A DNA stretch of 64,000 nucleotides from Phyllobacterium brassicacearum. Its GTDB lineage: Bacteria > Pseudomonadota > Alphaproteobacteria > Rhizobiales > Rhizobiaceae. Position 1 is the first letter of the stretch. Every line of letters starts with the position of its first letter. Location: assembly GCF_003010955.1 (NCBI RefSeq), contig NZ_PGGO01000026.1, positions 1-64,000 on the forward strand. The letters run 5' to 3'. The notes under the pieces are model-generated. The model was given only the letters and a program-made list of their open reading frames with translations, was not told where the DNA came from and did not search any database. A program made the translations under genes and the position numbers. Below, piece by piece: positions 46,155-54,726 of the stretch.

Positions 46155-46168
46155 TTGATCCAGCTCAA
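46155..46168. promoter_or_regulatory. FNR/FixK-type box TTGATCCAGCTCAA (divergent)
   Basis: One mismatch to TTGAT-N4-ATCAA (C for A). Lies 60 bases from the phosphoribosyltransferase ATG and 70 bases from the degP ATG, centred between divergent genes. Confidence 0.75.
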
Positions 46169-46238
46169 TGCCAGGCTCCACCGCGCCAAATACTCTCGAT
46201 TGGAACCTGGCTGGTGCATTCTTCGGCAAGGAGGCCAA

Positions 46239-47711
46239 ATGAACAGATTTCCTTTGGCAGGATGGTCCCGGTACCATATTTGCCTCGGCTCGTTGGATGA
46301 TTCCGGGGGGGCGCGGTTTTTTCACGCGTCGCAGGAAGCGTCGCCTTGTGCCGATTCGAGAATTCCAGTGACAATTGCCCTGCAGTTGATCGCCAGCGGC
46401 CTCTGCATACTGTTTGTTGGCGGAGGCATCGCTTTCGCAGATTCGTCGCCTCCATCGCTTGCGCCAATGCTGGAGCGTGTGTTTCAGAGTGTAGTGAGCA
46501 TTTCCGTAAAAGGAAAAGCGGCAGAAGAGATCGACCCCTTGCTTCAAGATCCGTTTTACCGGCGCTTCTACGGCCTGTCCGAGGAATTGCCGCCACAGAC
46601 CTCTTCATTTCAGGCGGTCGGTTCCGGCGTAATCTTCAATGCGCAGCGCGGTTTGATCCTCACGAACTACCACGTCGTCGAGCATGCCAACGCCATCACC
46701 GTCAGTCTTAACATCGGAAAAACGATGCACGCGAGATTAGTCGGTTCAGACCCCGAAACTGACCTCGCCGTTATCGAAATCAGCGCCGACAATCTCTTGG
46801 CGATGCCATTTGGCGATTCCCGCCATCTGAGGGTTGGAGACTATGTTGTCGCTGTCGGCAATCCCTTCGGACTCGGACAGACGGCGACACTCGGCATCGT
46901 CAGCGCCCTCGGCCGACCGGGTTTGGGAACCGACAATCTTGCTACGTTCATTCAGACCGATGCTTCCTTCAATCCCGGAAATTCCGGAGGAGCCCTCGTC
47001 AACCTGGAGGGCGAACTCGTCGGCATCAACAGCGCTACGGCTGGGAGTGCTCTCGGCATCAATTTCGCAATCCCAAGCGTCTTGGCTGAGCAAATTGCAG
47101 ACGAGCTGGTGGCGTACGGAAAGGTGCGACGGGGTGAGCTTGGCGTCGTCGTGCAGGACATGACTCCAAAGGTCCGCCTTGCACTCATAATCAACCATGA
47201 ATCAGGGGTGATTGTGAGCCAGGTCAATTCCGATTCTGCGGCGCAGCGCGCCGGCGTTCTGGCCGGCGATGTCATCACTGCCATTGACGGACACCCGGTG
47301 GGAAGTGCGACGGAATTCCGGAATAGAATAAGAAGCATCAAGCCGGACACGGCAATCCGGTTGCTTGTCGATAGATCGGACAAATCGTTCGAAATTGCCG
47401 CGAGGCTCTCAGAGCTCAAAAACGACAATTCGCCAGAATCTCCCATCACCTACCTTGGCTCCATTGTACTTCTGGACGTTAAGGCAGGCGTGAAACCATA
47501 TGGGAAGGCAGACGGAGCGCTCGTGATTGCGATCGACAAGGACAGCAAGGCGGCAGCGGCTGGCCTTGCGGCCGGTGATATTATCGTCAGCATAAACCGA
47601 CAAGCCGTTCATTCATCCAAGGAAACGCTGGACTTGGCCCGGCGTAGCGGACATTCGTTACTTCTTGGCATCTATCGTGACGATGCCCTTCGGTTTTTGA
47701 CTGTTCAATGA
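46239..47711 (+). CDS. degP: DegP/HtrA-type periplasmic serine protease
   Basis: 490 residues from ATG 46239, with AAGGAGG four bases upstream. A hydrophobic segment at ~47-68 (VTIALQLIASGLCILFVGGGIAFA) preceded by a long polar leader is the export signal or anchor. Trypsin-like protease: His in TNYHVVEHA, Asp in DPETDLAVIEI, Ser in NPGNSGGALVN. Two PDZ domains follow (GELGVVVQDM...AQRAGVLAGDVITAIDG and AAAAGLAAGDIIVSINR). It degrades or refolds damaged envelope proteins. Shares a FixK-type box with the divergent gene. A longer frame (46146) would overlap the box and is rejected. Confidence 0.92.
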   Translation: MNRFPLAGWSRYHICLGSLDDSGGARFFHASQEASPCADSRIPVTIALQLIASGLCILFVGGGIAFADSSPPSLAPMLERVFQSVVSISVKGKAAEEIDPLLQDPFYRRFYGLSEELPPQTSSFQAVGSGVIFNAQRGLILTNYHVVEHANAITVSLNIGKTMHARLVGSDPETDLAVIEISADNLLAMPFGDSRHLRVGDYVVAVGNPFGLGQTATLGIVSALGRPGLGTDNLATFIQTDASFNPGNSGGALVNLEGELVGINSATAGSALGINFAIPSVLAEQIADELVAYGKVRRGELGVVVQDMTPKVRLALIINHESGVIVSQVNSDSAAQRAGVLAGDVITAIDGHPVGSATEFRNRIRSIKPDTAIRLLVDRSDKSFEIAARLSELKNDNSPESPITYLGSIVLLDVKAGVKPYGKADGALVIAIDKDSKAAAAGLAAGDIIVSINRQAVHSSKETLDLARRSGHSLLLGIYRDDALRFLTVQ

Positions 47712-47818
47712 ATTGTCGAGATGGCGACAGGACCACCCAGGTCAGATCATTCTACTGGGAAATCCAACCGCTGTCAGAATCGGACCGCGGACGGGAAAAT
47801 TCGATCGCTCACCGAACT

Positions 47819-47832
47819 TTGATCCGTATCAA
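47819..47832. promoter_or_regulatory. FNR/FixK-type box TTGATCCGTATCAA
   Basis: Exact TTGAT-N4-ATCAA. It is 200 bases upstream of the Hsp20 ATG, much farther than the other boxes from their genes, which implies a leader of about 160 bases before hsp20. Confidence 0.85.
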
Positions 47833-47953
47833 AGACGTCCGATCAAAATCGGAGTTTGATGAATCGATGGTCACACCGCACGCTCATATCGCCTGGTCGG
47901 AACCGGATCCGTCCAGTCGGTCGAACGAGCATGTCCGTGGATTGGACTGATTG

Positions 47954-48025
47954 GCCTTCAACGTTCGAGCATCCCTCGAGCGCTCAAGGCAACGCGTTTC
48001 CTTTCCAGACTGTAGTCAAAGGAGA
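47954..48025 (+). promoter_or_regulatory. Candidate RNA thermometer in the hsp20 leader
   Basis: The Shine-Dalgarno sequence AAAGGAGA (48018-48025) can pair over eight bases with TTTCCTTT (47997-48004), one pair being a G-T wobble; inside, GAC (48008-48010) pairs with GTC (48015-48017) around loop TGTA, leaving a three-base bulge on one side. A second hairpin is possible just upstream (GCCTT 47954-47958 with AAGGC 47986-47990). Full sequestration of the ribosome site in a bulged hairpin is what ROSE and fourU thermometers of small heat-shock genes do. The structure is deduced by eye. Confidence 0.55.
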
Positions 48026-48032
48026 ATACGAT

Positions 48033-48560
48033 ATGGCCGATAAACTGACCAAACTTCCCATCAAATCCGAAAGGAAGCCAGTCGCTGTCACACCGCAACC
48101 ATCGACGTTCGAAAGCCTGAGGCGTGAAGTCGACCGGATTTTCGATGAGTTTCATACAACCGCATGGCGGTTCCCGTTCGGGCGGTCGATCTTCGGACTC
48201 GAAGTCCCTCATTCCGCCGCGTGGCAGATAGCCCCAGCCACCGATATGGTCGAAAATGACAAGGAGTTTGAGATTTCTGCAGAGCTGCCCGGAATGGATG
48301 AAAAGGACATCGAAATCAAACTTTCAAATAATACGCTGTCCATCAAGGGCGAGAAGAACGAGGAAAAGGAAGAACGGGAGAAAGACTATTATCTTTCGGA
48401 ACGGCGGTACGGATCTTTCCATCGCACCTTCCAGCTGCCTGAAGGAGTGGATGCGGACAAGATCGAGGCAACCTTTTCCAAGGGAGTTCTCAGGCTAAAG
48501 TTGCCGAAAACCGCCCAGGCGCAGAAGACCAACAAAAAGATAGCCATCAAGCCGGCATAA
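48033..48560 (+). CDS. Hsp20/alpha-crystallin small heat-shock protein
   Basis: 175 residues from ATG 48033, with AAAGGAG and seven bases between. Residues ~60-165 form the alpha-crystallin domain: PATDMVENDKEFEISAELPGMDEKDIEIKL, NNTLSIKGEKNEEKEEREKDYYLSERRYGSFHRTFQLPEGVDADKIEATFSKGVLRLKLPK; the C-terminal KIAIKPA lacks a clear I-x-I but has IAI. ATP-independent holdase. Promoter has an exact FixK-type box and the leader a putative thermometer, so both oxygen and heat may act on it. An in-frame extension upstream is out of line with the family. Confidence 0.93.
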   Translation: MADKLTKLPIKSERKPVAVTPQPSTFESLRREVDRIFDEFHTTAWRFPFGRSIFGLEVPHSAAWQIAPATDMVENDKEFEISAELPGMDEKDIEIKLSNNTLSIKGEKNEEKEEREKDYYLSERRYGSFHRTFQLPEGVDADKIEATFSKGVLRLKLPKTAQAQKTNKKIAIKPA

Positions 48561-48604
48561 AGTCTGCGTCTGCGCACCAGCGCTGATACCGCGAGGCTCC
48601 GTAG

Positions 48605-48802
48605 ATGATCGCCACGGAAGAAACTCAGAATGTGGAAATGCGCTGTCGCGGTGCAGAGAGCCAGCTGGGGCCCTGGCCCCAGCTAGCTCTTGCAACATTG
48701 GTTGATTTGGGAATGAGCAACAACAAGATCGCAAAGTATCTGCGTGTCGACGAAGGTTGCGTTGAATGGTTGCGTAACGAATACAGAATCCGATTAGACT
48801 AG
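48605..48802 (+). CDS. Small protein with helix-turn-helix-like C-terminus
   Basis: 65 residues. After a polar start it reads ALATLVDLGMSNNKIAKYLRVDEGCVEWLRNEYRI, resembling a DNA-binding helix-turn-helix (LGMSNNKIAKYLRVDEGCV). It follows hsp20 by 44 bases on the same strand and probably belongs to its transcript. No ribosome site stronger than CGTAG lies before the ATG. No family named. It might be a small regulator. Confidence 0.6.
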   Translation: MIATEETQNVEMRCRGAESQLGPWPQLALATLVDLGMSNNKIAKYLRVDEGCVEWLRNEYRIRLD

Positions 48803-48843
48803 AATGACCGAAGTCCGAAATGTGAACTGCGACGTTACGAGTC

Positions 48844-49851
48844 TTACTGGGCTCCATGCGGGATGATTACCGCCGCCCCGGTCAAACGTCCGGATCGCAG
48901 ATCCCCGAGCGCCGTGTTCACCTTATCCAAACTATAGCGAGTGGTAGTCGTTTCCACGCTGGCTTCTCCGATGATCGTAAAGAAGTCTCTTGCATCCTGA
49001 CGCGTCAGGTTTGCCACCGAAACCAGCTCGCGCTCTCCCCAGATTGTGGCATACGGCATGGCTGGAATGTCGCTCATATGGATACCGCCGCAAACCACGC
49101 GGCCACCCTTCCGCACCGCCTTTAGGGCTATTGGTACGAGGTCGCCGATCGGAGCGAAGATGATCACGGCGTCGAGTTCGTCCACCGGCGTTTTATCCGA
49201 CCCGCCCGCCCAGGTAGCGCCGAGCTCCTTCGCGAAGGTTTGCGCCTGCGTGTCTCCCGGACGAGTGAATGCGTAGACTTCCCGGCCCTGCCATATGCAG
49301 ATTTGCGTGATGATATGGGCTGCAGCGCCGAAACCATAAAGTCCGATTTTTTCGGCTTCGCCTGCCTTTTTCAGCGAACGCCAGCCTATCAAGCCGGCGC
49401 ATAGGAGCGGTGCCAAAGAGGCGGGATCTGCAGAGGGATCAAGTTCGATCGAGAAATCCGCATCTGCAACGACATGCGTGGCAAATCCGCCATCGCGGCT
49501 GTATCCGGTGAAGACTGGTTCATCGCACAGGTTCTCGGCTCCCCGTTTGCAATAAGCACATCTTCCGCACGTGCGCCCGAGCCAAGGTACGCCGACGCGC
49601 TGCCCCACTCGGGTCGGGTCGACGCCTCCTCCGACATCAATGACGATACCGACAATTTCGTGTCCCGGCACAAGCGGCAACCGCGCCTCCGTGAGATCGC
49701 CGTCGATGACATGGAGATCCGTTCGACAAACCGCGCAGGCTTCGATTTTGATCAGGATTTCGCCGGTGCCAGGCTCCGGTATCCGGCGTCTCTTCAATAT
49801 CAACGGCTCTCCGATTTTGTGAAGAACCATCGCTTGCATCTCCGCTTCCAT
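48844..49851 (-). CDS. Zinc-dependent alcohol dehydrogenase
   Basis: 335 residues. Catalytic zinc ligands in CAVCRTDLHVIDG (Cys) and VPGHEIVGIV (His-Glu); structural zinc ligands in CGRCAYCKRGAENLC. The NAD-binding loop is altered to IGLYGFGAAAHI, the variant seen in the rhizobial AdhA-like group with GFGAAAH in place of GxGGLG. It interconverts alcohols and aldehydes and may rid the cell of aldehydes or dispose of reductant at low oxygen. The last gene of a usp-BON-adh run. Starts 49851, 49839 and TTG 49863 are possible; GGAAG five bases before 49851 is the best site. Confidence 0.9.
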   Translation of the reverse strand: MEAEMQAMVLHKIGEPLILKRRRIPEPGTGEILIKIEACAVCRTDLHVIDGDLTEARLPLVPGHEIVGIVIDVGGGVDPTRVGQRVGVPWLGRTCGRCAYCKRGAENLCDEPVFTGYSRDGGFATHVVADADFSIELDPSADPASLAPLLCAGLIGWRSLKKAGEAEKIGLYGFGAAAHIITQICIWQGREVYAFTRPGDTQAQTFAKELGATWAGGSDKTPVDELDAVIIFAPIGDLVPIALKAVRKGGRVVCGGIHMSDIPAMPYATIWGERELVSVANLTRQDARDFFTIIGEASVETTTTRYSLDKVNTALGDLRSGRLTGAAVIIPHGAQ

Positions 49852-49909
49852 TGGCACTTCCAACAGTTAGAGAAGAACGCGGCTTTAACACTGGCGATTC
49901 CAACGACAA

Positions 49910-50560
49910 TCATACAACAACGATGTGGTCGTCTACCACCGTTACGCCCGGGGCAGACCAGGCGGCACGTTTGACGGCGTTGCGTTCCGACCACGCGTTC
50001 ACGCGCCCTTCAAGTCTGACTCTCCCAAAACCGTCGACGTCCACCGTGATGCCCTTGGCTTCGACTTCGGCTGCTCGCTTCAACGCATCCTCGATGCGCT
50101 TCTTGACATCCAAAGCGGTCGGTTGCGGTTTGACCTCTATTTTGTTGTATACGTCAATCACGCCGCTCAGGCCTCGAACCGCTTCCGTAACGGCTACTCT
50201 TTGATAGTTCCACTCGACGTTGCCAGTGAGCGTAACCACAGCGTTTTGAACTTTAACCAGAACGGCTCCTTCAGGAATGACAGTGTTCCATTTGATCACA
50301 TTTACCGCCCGCTTTGCAATTTCGTCGTCGGCAGTCCGATGCTCCCCACGTTGACGAACCTCGATCTCCTGTGCAATGCCCCGAACCCCCTTCACCCGGC
50401 AGACGACTTCGGCAATCTTGTCCTTTTCTGCGAACGTCGGGACGTGCCCGGTCAGTGTAATCACTCCGTCTTCGGCGGCGACACCGATATGAGCGGCATC
50501 GATGCTCGGTTCGAAATCAAGCTCGTCAATGATATTTTGCCTCAGAATCGTATCGTCCAT
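49910..50560 (-). CDS. Three-BON-domain protein
   Basis: 216 residues from ATG 50560 (MDDTILRQNIIDELDFEPSIDAAHIGV), with AAAGGA eight bases upstream. Three repeats of the BON fold at ~4-72, 78-147 and 150-215, each with the pattern GVITLTGHV, AVVTLTGNV or GRVRLEGRV, and Gly at the turn. BON domains bind phospholipid or osmotically active surfaces. No signal peptide is seen, so the cytoplasmic, membrane-associating type known from stress clusters is likely. Between usp (98 bases) and adh (58 bases) on the same strand. Confidence 0.9.
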   Translation of the reverse strand: MDDTILRQNIIDELDFEPSIDAAHIGVAAEDGVITLTGHVPTFAEKDKIAEVVCRVKGVRGIAQEIEVRQRGEHRTADDEIAKRAVNVIKWNTVIPEGAVLVKVQNAVVTLTGNVEWNYQRVAVTEAVRGLSGVIDVYNKIEVKPQPTALDVKKRIEDALKRAAEVEAKGITVDVDGFGRVRLEGRVNAWSERNAVKRAAWSAPGVTVVDDHIVVV

Positions 50561-50658
50561 GATTGTGATCCTTTGCTTTCGAAGCAAGCGGGATCGCCGC
50601 TCCTTCCAACGATCAAGTATGGTCTTGTGACGGCGTTTCTGCATTGATGCGGATCAAC

Positions 50659-51495
50659 TCAACGCGCCATCAGAATGGGAAATTTCGGAACGTCAATCAT
50701 CGACTTCGTCACGCCGCCGAACACGCGTTCACGCAGGCGGGAGTGGCCATATCCACCCATTACGATCAGATCGGCGTTTATGTCGACTGCGTGCTGGTTG
50801 AGGACATCTGCGACCGGATTGCCGCCACTCGGCAGCCGATCCACAATCACCCTCACTCCATGATGCGCCAGGTAGGATCCTACGTCCGCACCAGGTTCTG
50901 GTCCGTTCATCATTGAGCTTGTGTCGGGATCGACGATCGTGACGTGAACCTCATCTGCCCCGATCAACATTTCAAGCGCCTCACGGGCCGCACGCGCGGA
51001 TTCAAGGCGAGAATCCCAAGCCAGAAGCACGCGCTTGGGAGTGAGCGTCGGTGCACTTCCGGCAGGCAATATCAGAAGCGGCCTTCCCGATTCAAACAAT
51101 GCGCCCTCAATCACCTTTGATCTGAGCACGTCGGATTTCAGCGCCTCAGGGCCGATTAATGTCAAATCCGAATAACGGCCGTAACGGCCAATCGTATCGG
51201 CGGTCCAAACAAATTCGGCATATTCAGAATGAACGCTGGCCGAAATTCCCGCGGTTCTCACCACCTCCGCAACCTTGCCGGCGCGTTTCGCCAATTTCTG
51301 AACCTCGCGAGTACGCTCCTCCAGCCACGCGTCCGAGATTGTGGATGTGTAATCGCCGATGGGCGGCGGCGAAGCAAAGGAGACCACAAGGACCGAGAGC
51401 TGTGCATTGTTCTCCGCGCACAGACTGATGGCGGTCTGGAGATCACCGTCTCCAACCTTTACGCCGACAACGCACATGATCGTTTTGATTGCCAT
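50659..51495 (-). CDS. Universal stress protein, two-domain
   Basis: 278 residues from ATG 51495, with AGGAGAG upstream. Two UspA folds: residues 1-140 (KTIMCVVGVKVGDGDLQTAISLCAENNAQLSVLVVS) and 150-278 (KRVLLAWDSRLESARAAREALEML). The C-terminal nucleotide loop reads GGYGHSRLRERVFGGVTKSM: it is close to G-x2-G-x9-G-S/T but has G in place of S/T at the end, so ATP binding may be weak. First gene of usp-BON-adh, 66 bases from a shared FixK-type box. Paralogues at 54727 and 62923. Confidence 0.92.
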   Translation of the reverse strand: MAIKTIMCVVGVKVGDGDLQTAISLCAENNAQLSVLVVSFASPPPIGDYTSTISDAWLEERTREVQKLAKRAGKVAEVVRTAGISASVHSEYAEFVWTADTIGRYGRYSDLTLIGPEALKSDVLRSKVIEGALFESGRPLLILPAGSAPTLTPKRVLLAWDSRLESARAAREALEMLIGADEVHVTIVDPDTSSMMNGPEPGADVGSYLAHHGVRVIVDRLPSGGNPVADVLNQHAVDINADLIVMGGYGHSRLRERVFGGVTKSMIDVPKFPILMAR

Positions 51496-51561
51496 CAGTT
51501 CTCTCCTGAAGTTGCGGACCACTCTGCACCCGCAGCTTGCGCCTCATGGCACGTGGATGCC

Positions 51562-51575
51562 TTGATCCAGATCAA
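51562..51575. promoter_or_regulatory. FNR/FixK-type box TTGATCCAGATCAA (divergent)
   Basis: Exact TTGAT-N4-ATCAA, and nearly a perfect palindrome. It is 66 bases from the usp ATG (51495) and 79 bases from the kinase-fusion ATG (51655). Confidence 0.88.
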
Positions 51576-51654
51576 CCCACGGGTCTTGTCATCTGATAGG
51601 ATTACAGCTGCTGCTTTGATAACTCATAGGTGCAATTCGTCCGAGGGCCGACAG

Positions 51655-53196
51655 ATGAGCCATGATCAAAACGAGACCATCGAGTTTTTGAAACATGCCC
51701 GAAACTACGGGCTGGACGGCCCCGTCGTGTTGCTGGAAACCCATATATCCCTCATTTTCCTGGTTTCTGACAAAGCGTTCAAACTCAAGCGCGCCGTCAA
51801 GTTTCCCTACGCGGATTTCTCCACACCTACCGCACGGCTTTCCTGTTGCTTGAAGGAAGTAGAGCTCAACAGCCAGACGGCACCGGAGCTCTATTTGGGC
51901 GTCCGACGTATCACCCGCGATGCAAACGGGTCACTCTGCTTCGACGGGTCGAGCGAAACGATCGATGCCGTGGTCGAGATGAGGCGGTTTCCTCAGGAAA
52001 ATCTTTTCGACCGGATGGCGGAAGCAGGACAACTGACAGCGGCGCTGATGGATACGACCGCTCGAACGATCGCTGAATTCCATCAAAACGTGGCTGCAGT
52101 CCATACCGGCAGCGGTTCAGCAAACCTCGAAGCGGTCTTCGACATCAACAAGCGCGGGTTTGCGACCAGCCGCGTGTTCACCGGGAGCGAAGTCCAAACT
52201 TTTGACGAAGCGTTCCGTTCGGCACTGGCAACTCACCGAAGACACCTGGATCGCCGCGAAGCCAGCGGCCTGATCAGGCGCTGTCACGGCGATCTTCATC
52301 TGCGCAATATCTGCCTCACCGAACGGGGACCCCGGCTCTTCGACTGCATCGAATTCAATGACCAGATTGCAACCGTCGACGTGCTCTACGACCTGGCGTT
52401 CCTTCTGATGGACCTGTGGCACCGCAATCTGCGTGACCATGCCAATCTTGTGATGAACCGATATCTCGACATAACGGGTGATAACGAGGGCGTGGCAGTC
52501 CTTCCTTTCTTCATGGCGTTGCGCGCAGCCGTCCGTGCCCACGTGGTTGCGAGCCAGGGGGAAATGGCCCAAGTCAAACCCGACAACCTTCGGCAAGAGG
52601 CGCGATCTTACTTCAACCTTGCCATTGATTTGCTGGGGCCGCCCTCACCCACCTTGATCGCGATCGGCGGGTTAAGCGGATCCGGCAAATCAACGATCGC
52701 AGAGGCGCTGGCCGCACATGTCGGATGCGCACCGGGAGCGCGAATTTTTGAAAGTGACCGCCTCCGCAAGGCTATGTTCGCGGTTCCGGCAACGACACGA
52801 CTTTCCCCCGAAGCCTATCGCCCTGAAGTTTCCGAGGCCGTTTACAAAAGTCTCTGCAACAAAGCCGGAGCCGCGCTGTCGGCACGCGGATCCGTCATCG
52901 TTGACGCAGTTTTCGATAAACCCGGCAACAGGACGTCGATGGAACATGTTGCATCCGCGCTTGGGCTGCCCTTTATCGGGATTTGGCTGAAGGGCGAACA
53001 TTCAATGCTAAAGTCCCGCATCACGGGGCGAAGAGACAGCGTGTCAGATGCAACTGTCGAAGTGCTGGCTCTGCAGGAAACGAAAGATACAGGCGCAATC
53101 GGTTGGCGGCATATCGATGCCAACCTGTCGGTCGATACCATCGTCGAACTGGTCGTCCAGGAGATTGACATCACATGCAGCCATGCCCCCGCCTGA
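51655..53196 (+). CDS. Fusion of aminoglycoside-phosphotransferase-like and P-loop kinase domains
   Basis: 513 residues from ATG 51655. N-terminal half, residues 1-330: an APH-type fold with VSDKAFKLKRAVKFPYADFST (Lys of the phosphate-binding strand), catalytic loop IRRCHGDLHLRNI and metal-binding LFDCIEFNDQIATVDVLYDLAFLLMD. C-terminal half, residues ~345-513: a zeta-toxin/gluconate-kinase-like P-loop, IAIGGLSGSGKSTIAEAL, with ESDRLRKAM and GSVIVDAVF. This two-domain family is known from oxygen-stress clusters but its substrate is not. Shares an exact FixK-type box with the usp-BON-adh run. A longer frame (to 51229) would overlap usp and is rejected. Confidence 0.9.
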   Translation: MSHDQNETIEFLKHARNYGLDGPVVLLETHISLIFLVSDKAFKLKRAVKFPYADFSTPTARLSCCLKEVELNSQTAPELYLGVRRITRDANGSLCFDGSSETIDAVVEMRRFPQENLFDRMAEAGQLTAALMDTTARTIAEFHQNVAAVHTGSGSANLEAVFDINKRGFATSRVFTGSEVQTFDEAFRSALATHRRHLDRREASGLIRRCHGDLHLRNICLTERGPRLFDCIEFNDQIATVDVLYDLAFLLMDLWHRNLRDHANLVMNRYLDITGDNEGVAVLPFFMALRAAVRAHVVASQGEMAQVKPDNLRQEARSYFNLAIDLLGPPSPTLIAIGGLSGSGKSTIAEALAAHVGCAPGARIFESDRLRKAMFAVPATTRLSPEAYRPEVSEAVYKSLCNKAGAALSARGSVIVDAVFDKPGNRTSMEHVASALGLPFIGIWLKGEHSMLKSRITGRRDSVSDATVEVLALQETKDTGAIGWRHIDANLSVDTIVELVVQEIDITCSHAPA

Positions 53197-53749
53197 CCTC
53201 ACATGCGTTGAGTGTTAACTGTCTTCCGTTACTGAGATCGGAATCTTCCAGACCCGCACAACGCACTTCAGACGCTGATAGACCTGAGAGCCGCTATCGA
53301 TGGACTGCTCGAAGAGTGGAACACAGGCAAATACAACAAGATACAGAAGCCGTGTGTCTACCACGCGGGTGGGAAATGGCCATTGCATATCCTACGGCCC
53401 CCAGCGAGCCAGCCATTTACCCAAAAGTCTTGATTTGGAGCCTCTAGCCTGCGGCGCTAAGGACTCCGGACTGCGCTCAACACAACTTTGTCATAACTGA
53501 ATTCGAGCCGATTGATCTGTCGCAAGGGAGATAGAGTTTTGTGAATCAGTAATGTGATTTGTCGATGTTGGTTGGCTATCATGAATGCCTGATTGGTGTC
53601 GGCAAAGGGAACCGAAATTAAAGATTGATAAGGACGCCGGATCTCATTGACTTAGGTTAAACGTGATCCACAAATGACAGATCAAACTGCTAAGGCCACA
53701 TCCGGCTAGCCTGCCGGGAATGTAGGTCGGACACACGGCTCCAGCCTCT
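53197..53749. other. Long gap, no gene supported
   Basis: About 550 bases after the kinase-fusion gene. Short frames have no ribosome site or recognisable family. TTGACTTAGGTTAA at 53648-53661 only weakly resembles an FNR box. I see nothing else. Confidence 0.4.
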
Positions 53750-53763
53750 TTGACCGAAATCAA
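53750..53763. promoter_or_regulatory. FNR/FixK-type box TTGACCGAAATCAA
   Basis: One mismatch to TTGAT-N4-ATCAA (C for T). It lies 63 bases before the ATG at 53827. Confidence 0.72.
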
Positions 53764-53826
53764 AGTGCAGATTAGCCGGCCGCGCTAGCATACTATGAAC
53801 GAGAAGCCGCAAAGCGGACCCTTAGG

Positions 53827-54075
53827 ATGAAAGGCCTTCTGATGATCGCGAGACCACACCGCGCATTGAACGACCCCAAGCGTGCCGAAGATTGCGAACT
53901 GGCTATTCAATTGCGCCTGATGGAACTGCTCAGCGACGCTTTCGACGCGGGATGGGGAAAACTGGAAGTGCTTGCCGCGATGAACAGAGTGGCTGACCAA
54001 GCGGCTCTGAAACTTGACGCCAGAGTTCAGGTCGACGTCGCGAGCTACTTGAAAAAGTTCAGCAGGAAGAGTTGA
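53827..54075 (+). CDS. Small conserved-looking protein of the hypoxia island, function unknown
   Basis: 82 residues: MKGLLMIARPHRALNDPKRAEDCELAIQLRLMELLSDAFDAGWGKLEVLAAMNRVADQAALKLDARVQVDVASYLKKFSRKS. It is mostly alpha-helical with no Cys beyond one and no membrane segment. AGGATGAAAGG sits at the ATG. It stands alone with its own FixK-type box, so a microaerobic role is inferred; I do not recognise a characterised family. Confidence 0.7.
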   Translation: MKGLLMIARPHRALNDPKRAEDCELAIQLRLMELLSDAFDAGWGKLEVLAAMNRVADQAALKLDARVQVDVASYLKKFSRKS

Positions 54076-54238
54076 GCGCCAACGGTCGCGATACGATCGG
54101 AACACCGGGCTCTGCTAAGTGTTGTTGTCCGTGACAATGTTCCTCTTGTTCAACGGCCGTGTTGCCGGCATCAGCGGAATTGTCGGGCGCTTGGCGCAAG
54201 GCCTTGACCTTCGACCTTTTGCGGAGCGCCGTTGTTTC

Positions 54239-54688
54239 CTATGACTTAACGGCTTTGTGGCCAGTCTTTTCAGTGATCAAGATACGAAAATAGACCGGCT
54301 GCAGCCCTCGCACATGATCCCGGATCACCGTTTTCACATAAGCCGGTTCCCACCACTCGGCTCTCCTGCTTAGTAGCGCGTAGGCTTCATTCCGGGCATC
54401 GACGGTGTCGGGGTCACCAGCCAGCTCTTCATAGTGCCCGGTGACAATGACGCTTTGCCAGTCGTTGGTGGCAGCGATGTTATCGAATTCCACACAAACC
54501 CGCGGATTGGCCCGCATCCACTCGATCTTTTTGCCAAATGTCGTGAACGAGTACAGGCATCCAAGATGGCAGATGAAATTGAGGGGGACAATGTAAGGCT
54601 GGCCGTCGTGCACGCAGGCAAGCCGTCCCACGGTGGCGTGCTCCAACACTTGCATGATTTCGAATTGATCCATCTCGGTGATATGCAT
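54239..54688 (-). CDS. Pyridoxamine-5'-phosphate-oxidase-like flavin protein (NimA type)
   Basis: 149 residues from ATG 54688 (MHITEMDQFEIMQVL), with GGAG eight bases upstream. FMN-binding split barrel: EHATVGRLACVHDGQPYIVPLNFICHLGCLYSFTTFGKKIEWMRANPRVCVEFDNI and DWQSVIVTGHYEEL. The His/Pro context of VPLNF is typical of the NimA/Rv1155-like group that reduces nitro compounds or binds F420/FMN. Follows usp by 38 bases on the same strand, so both are controlled from 55630. Paralogue of the broken gene at 42776-43179 only in fold. A longer frame (to 54730) is rejected for lack of a ribosome site. Confidence 0.88.
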   Translation of the reverse strand: MHITEMDQFEIMQVLEHATVGRLACVHDGQPYIVPLNFICHLGCLYSFTTFGKKIEWMRANPRVCVEFDNIAATNDWQSVIVTGHYEELAGDPDTVDARNEAYALLSRRAEWWEPAYVKTVIRDHVRGLQPVYFRILITEKTGHKAVKS

Positions 54689-54726
54689 GACATGTACTCC
54701 TTGTTGGACGGCTAAAAATCCTTCAT

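Noticed and set aside
53648-53661. TTGACTTAGGTTAA resembling an FNR/FixK box
   Set aside because: Three mismatches to the consensus and a better box lies at the right distance at 53750.
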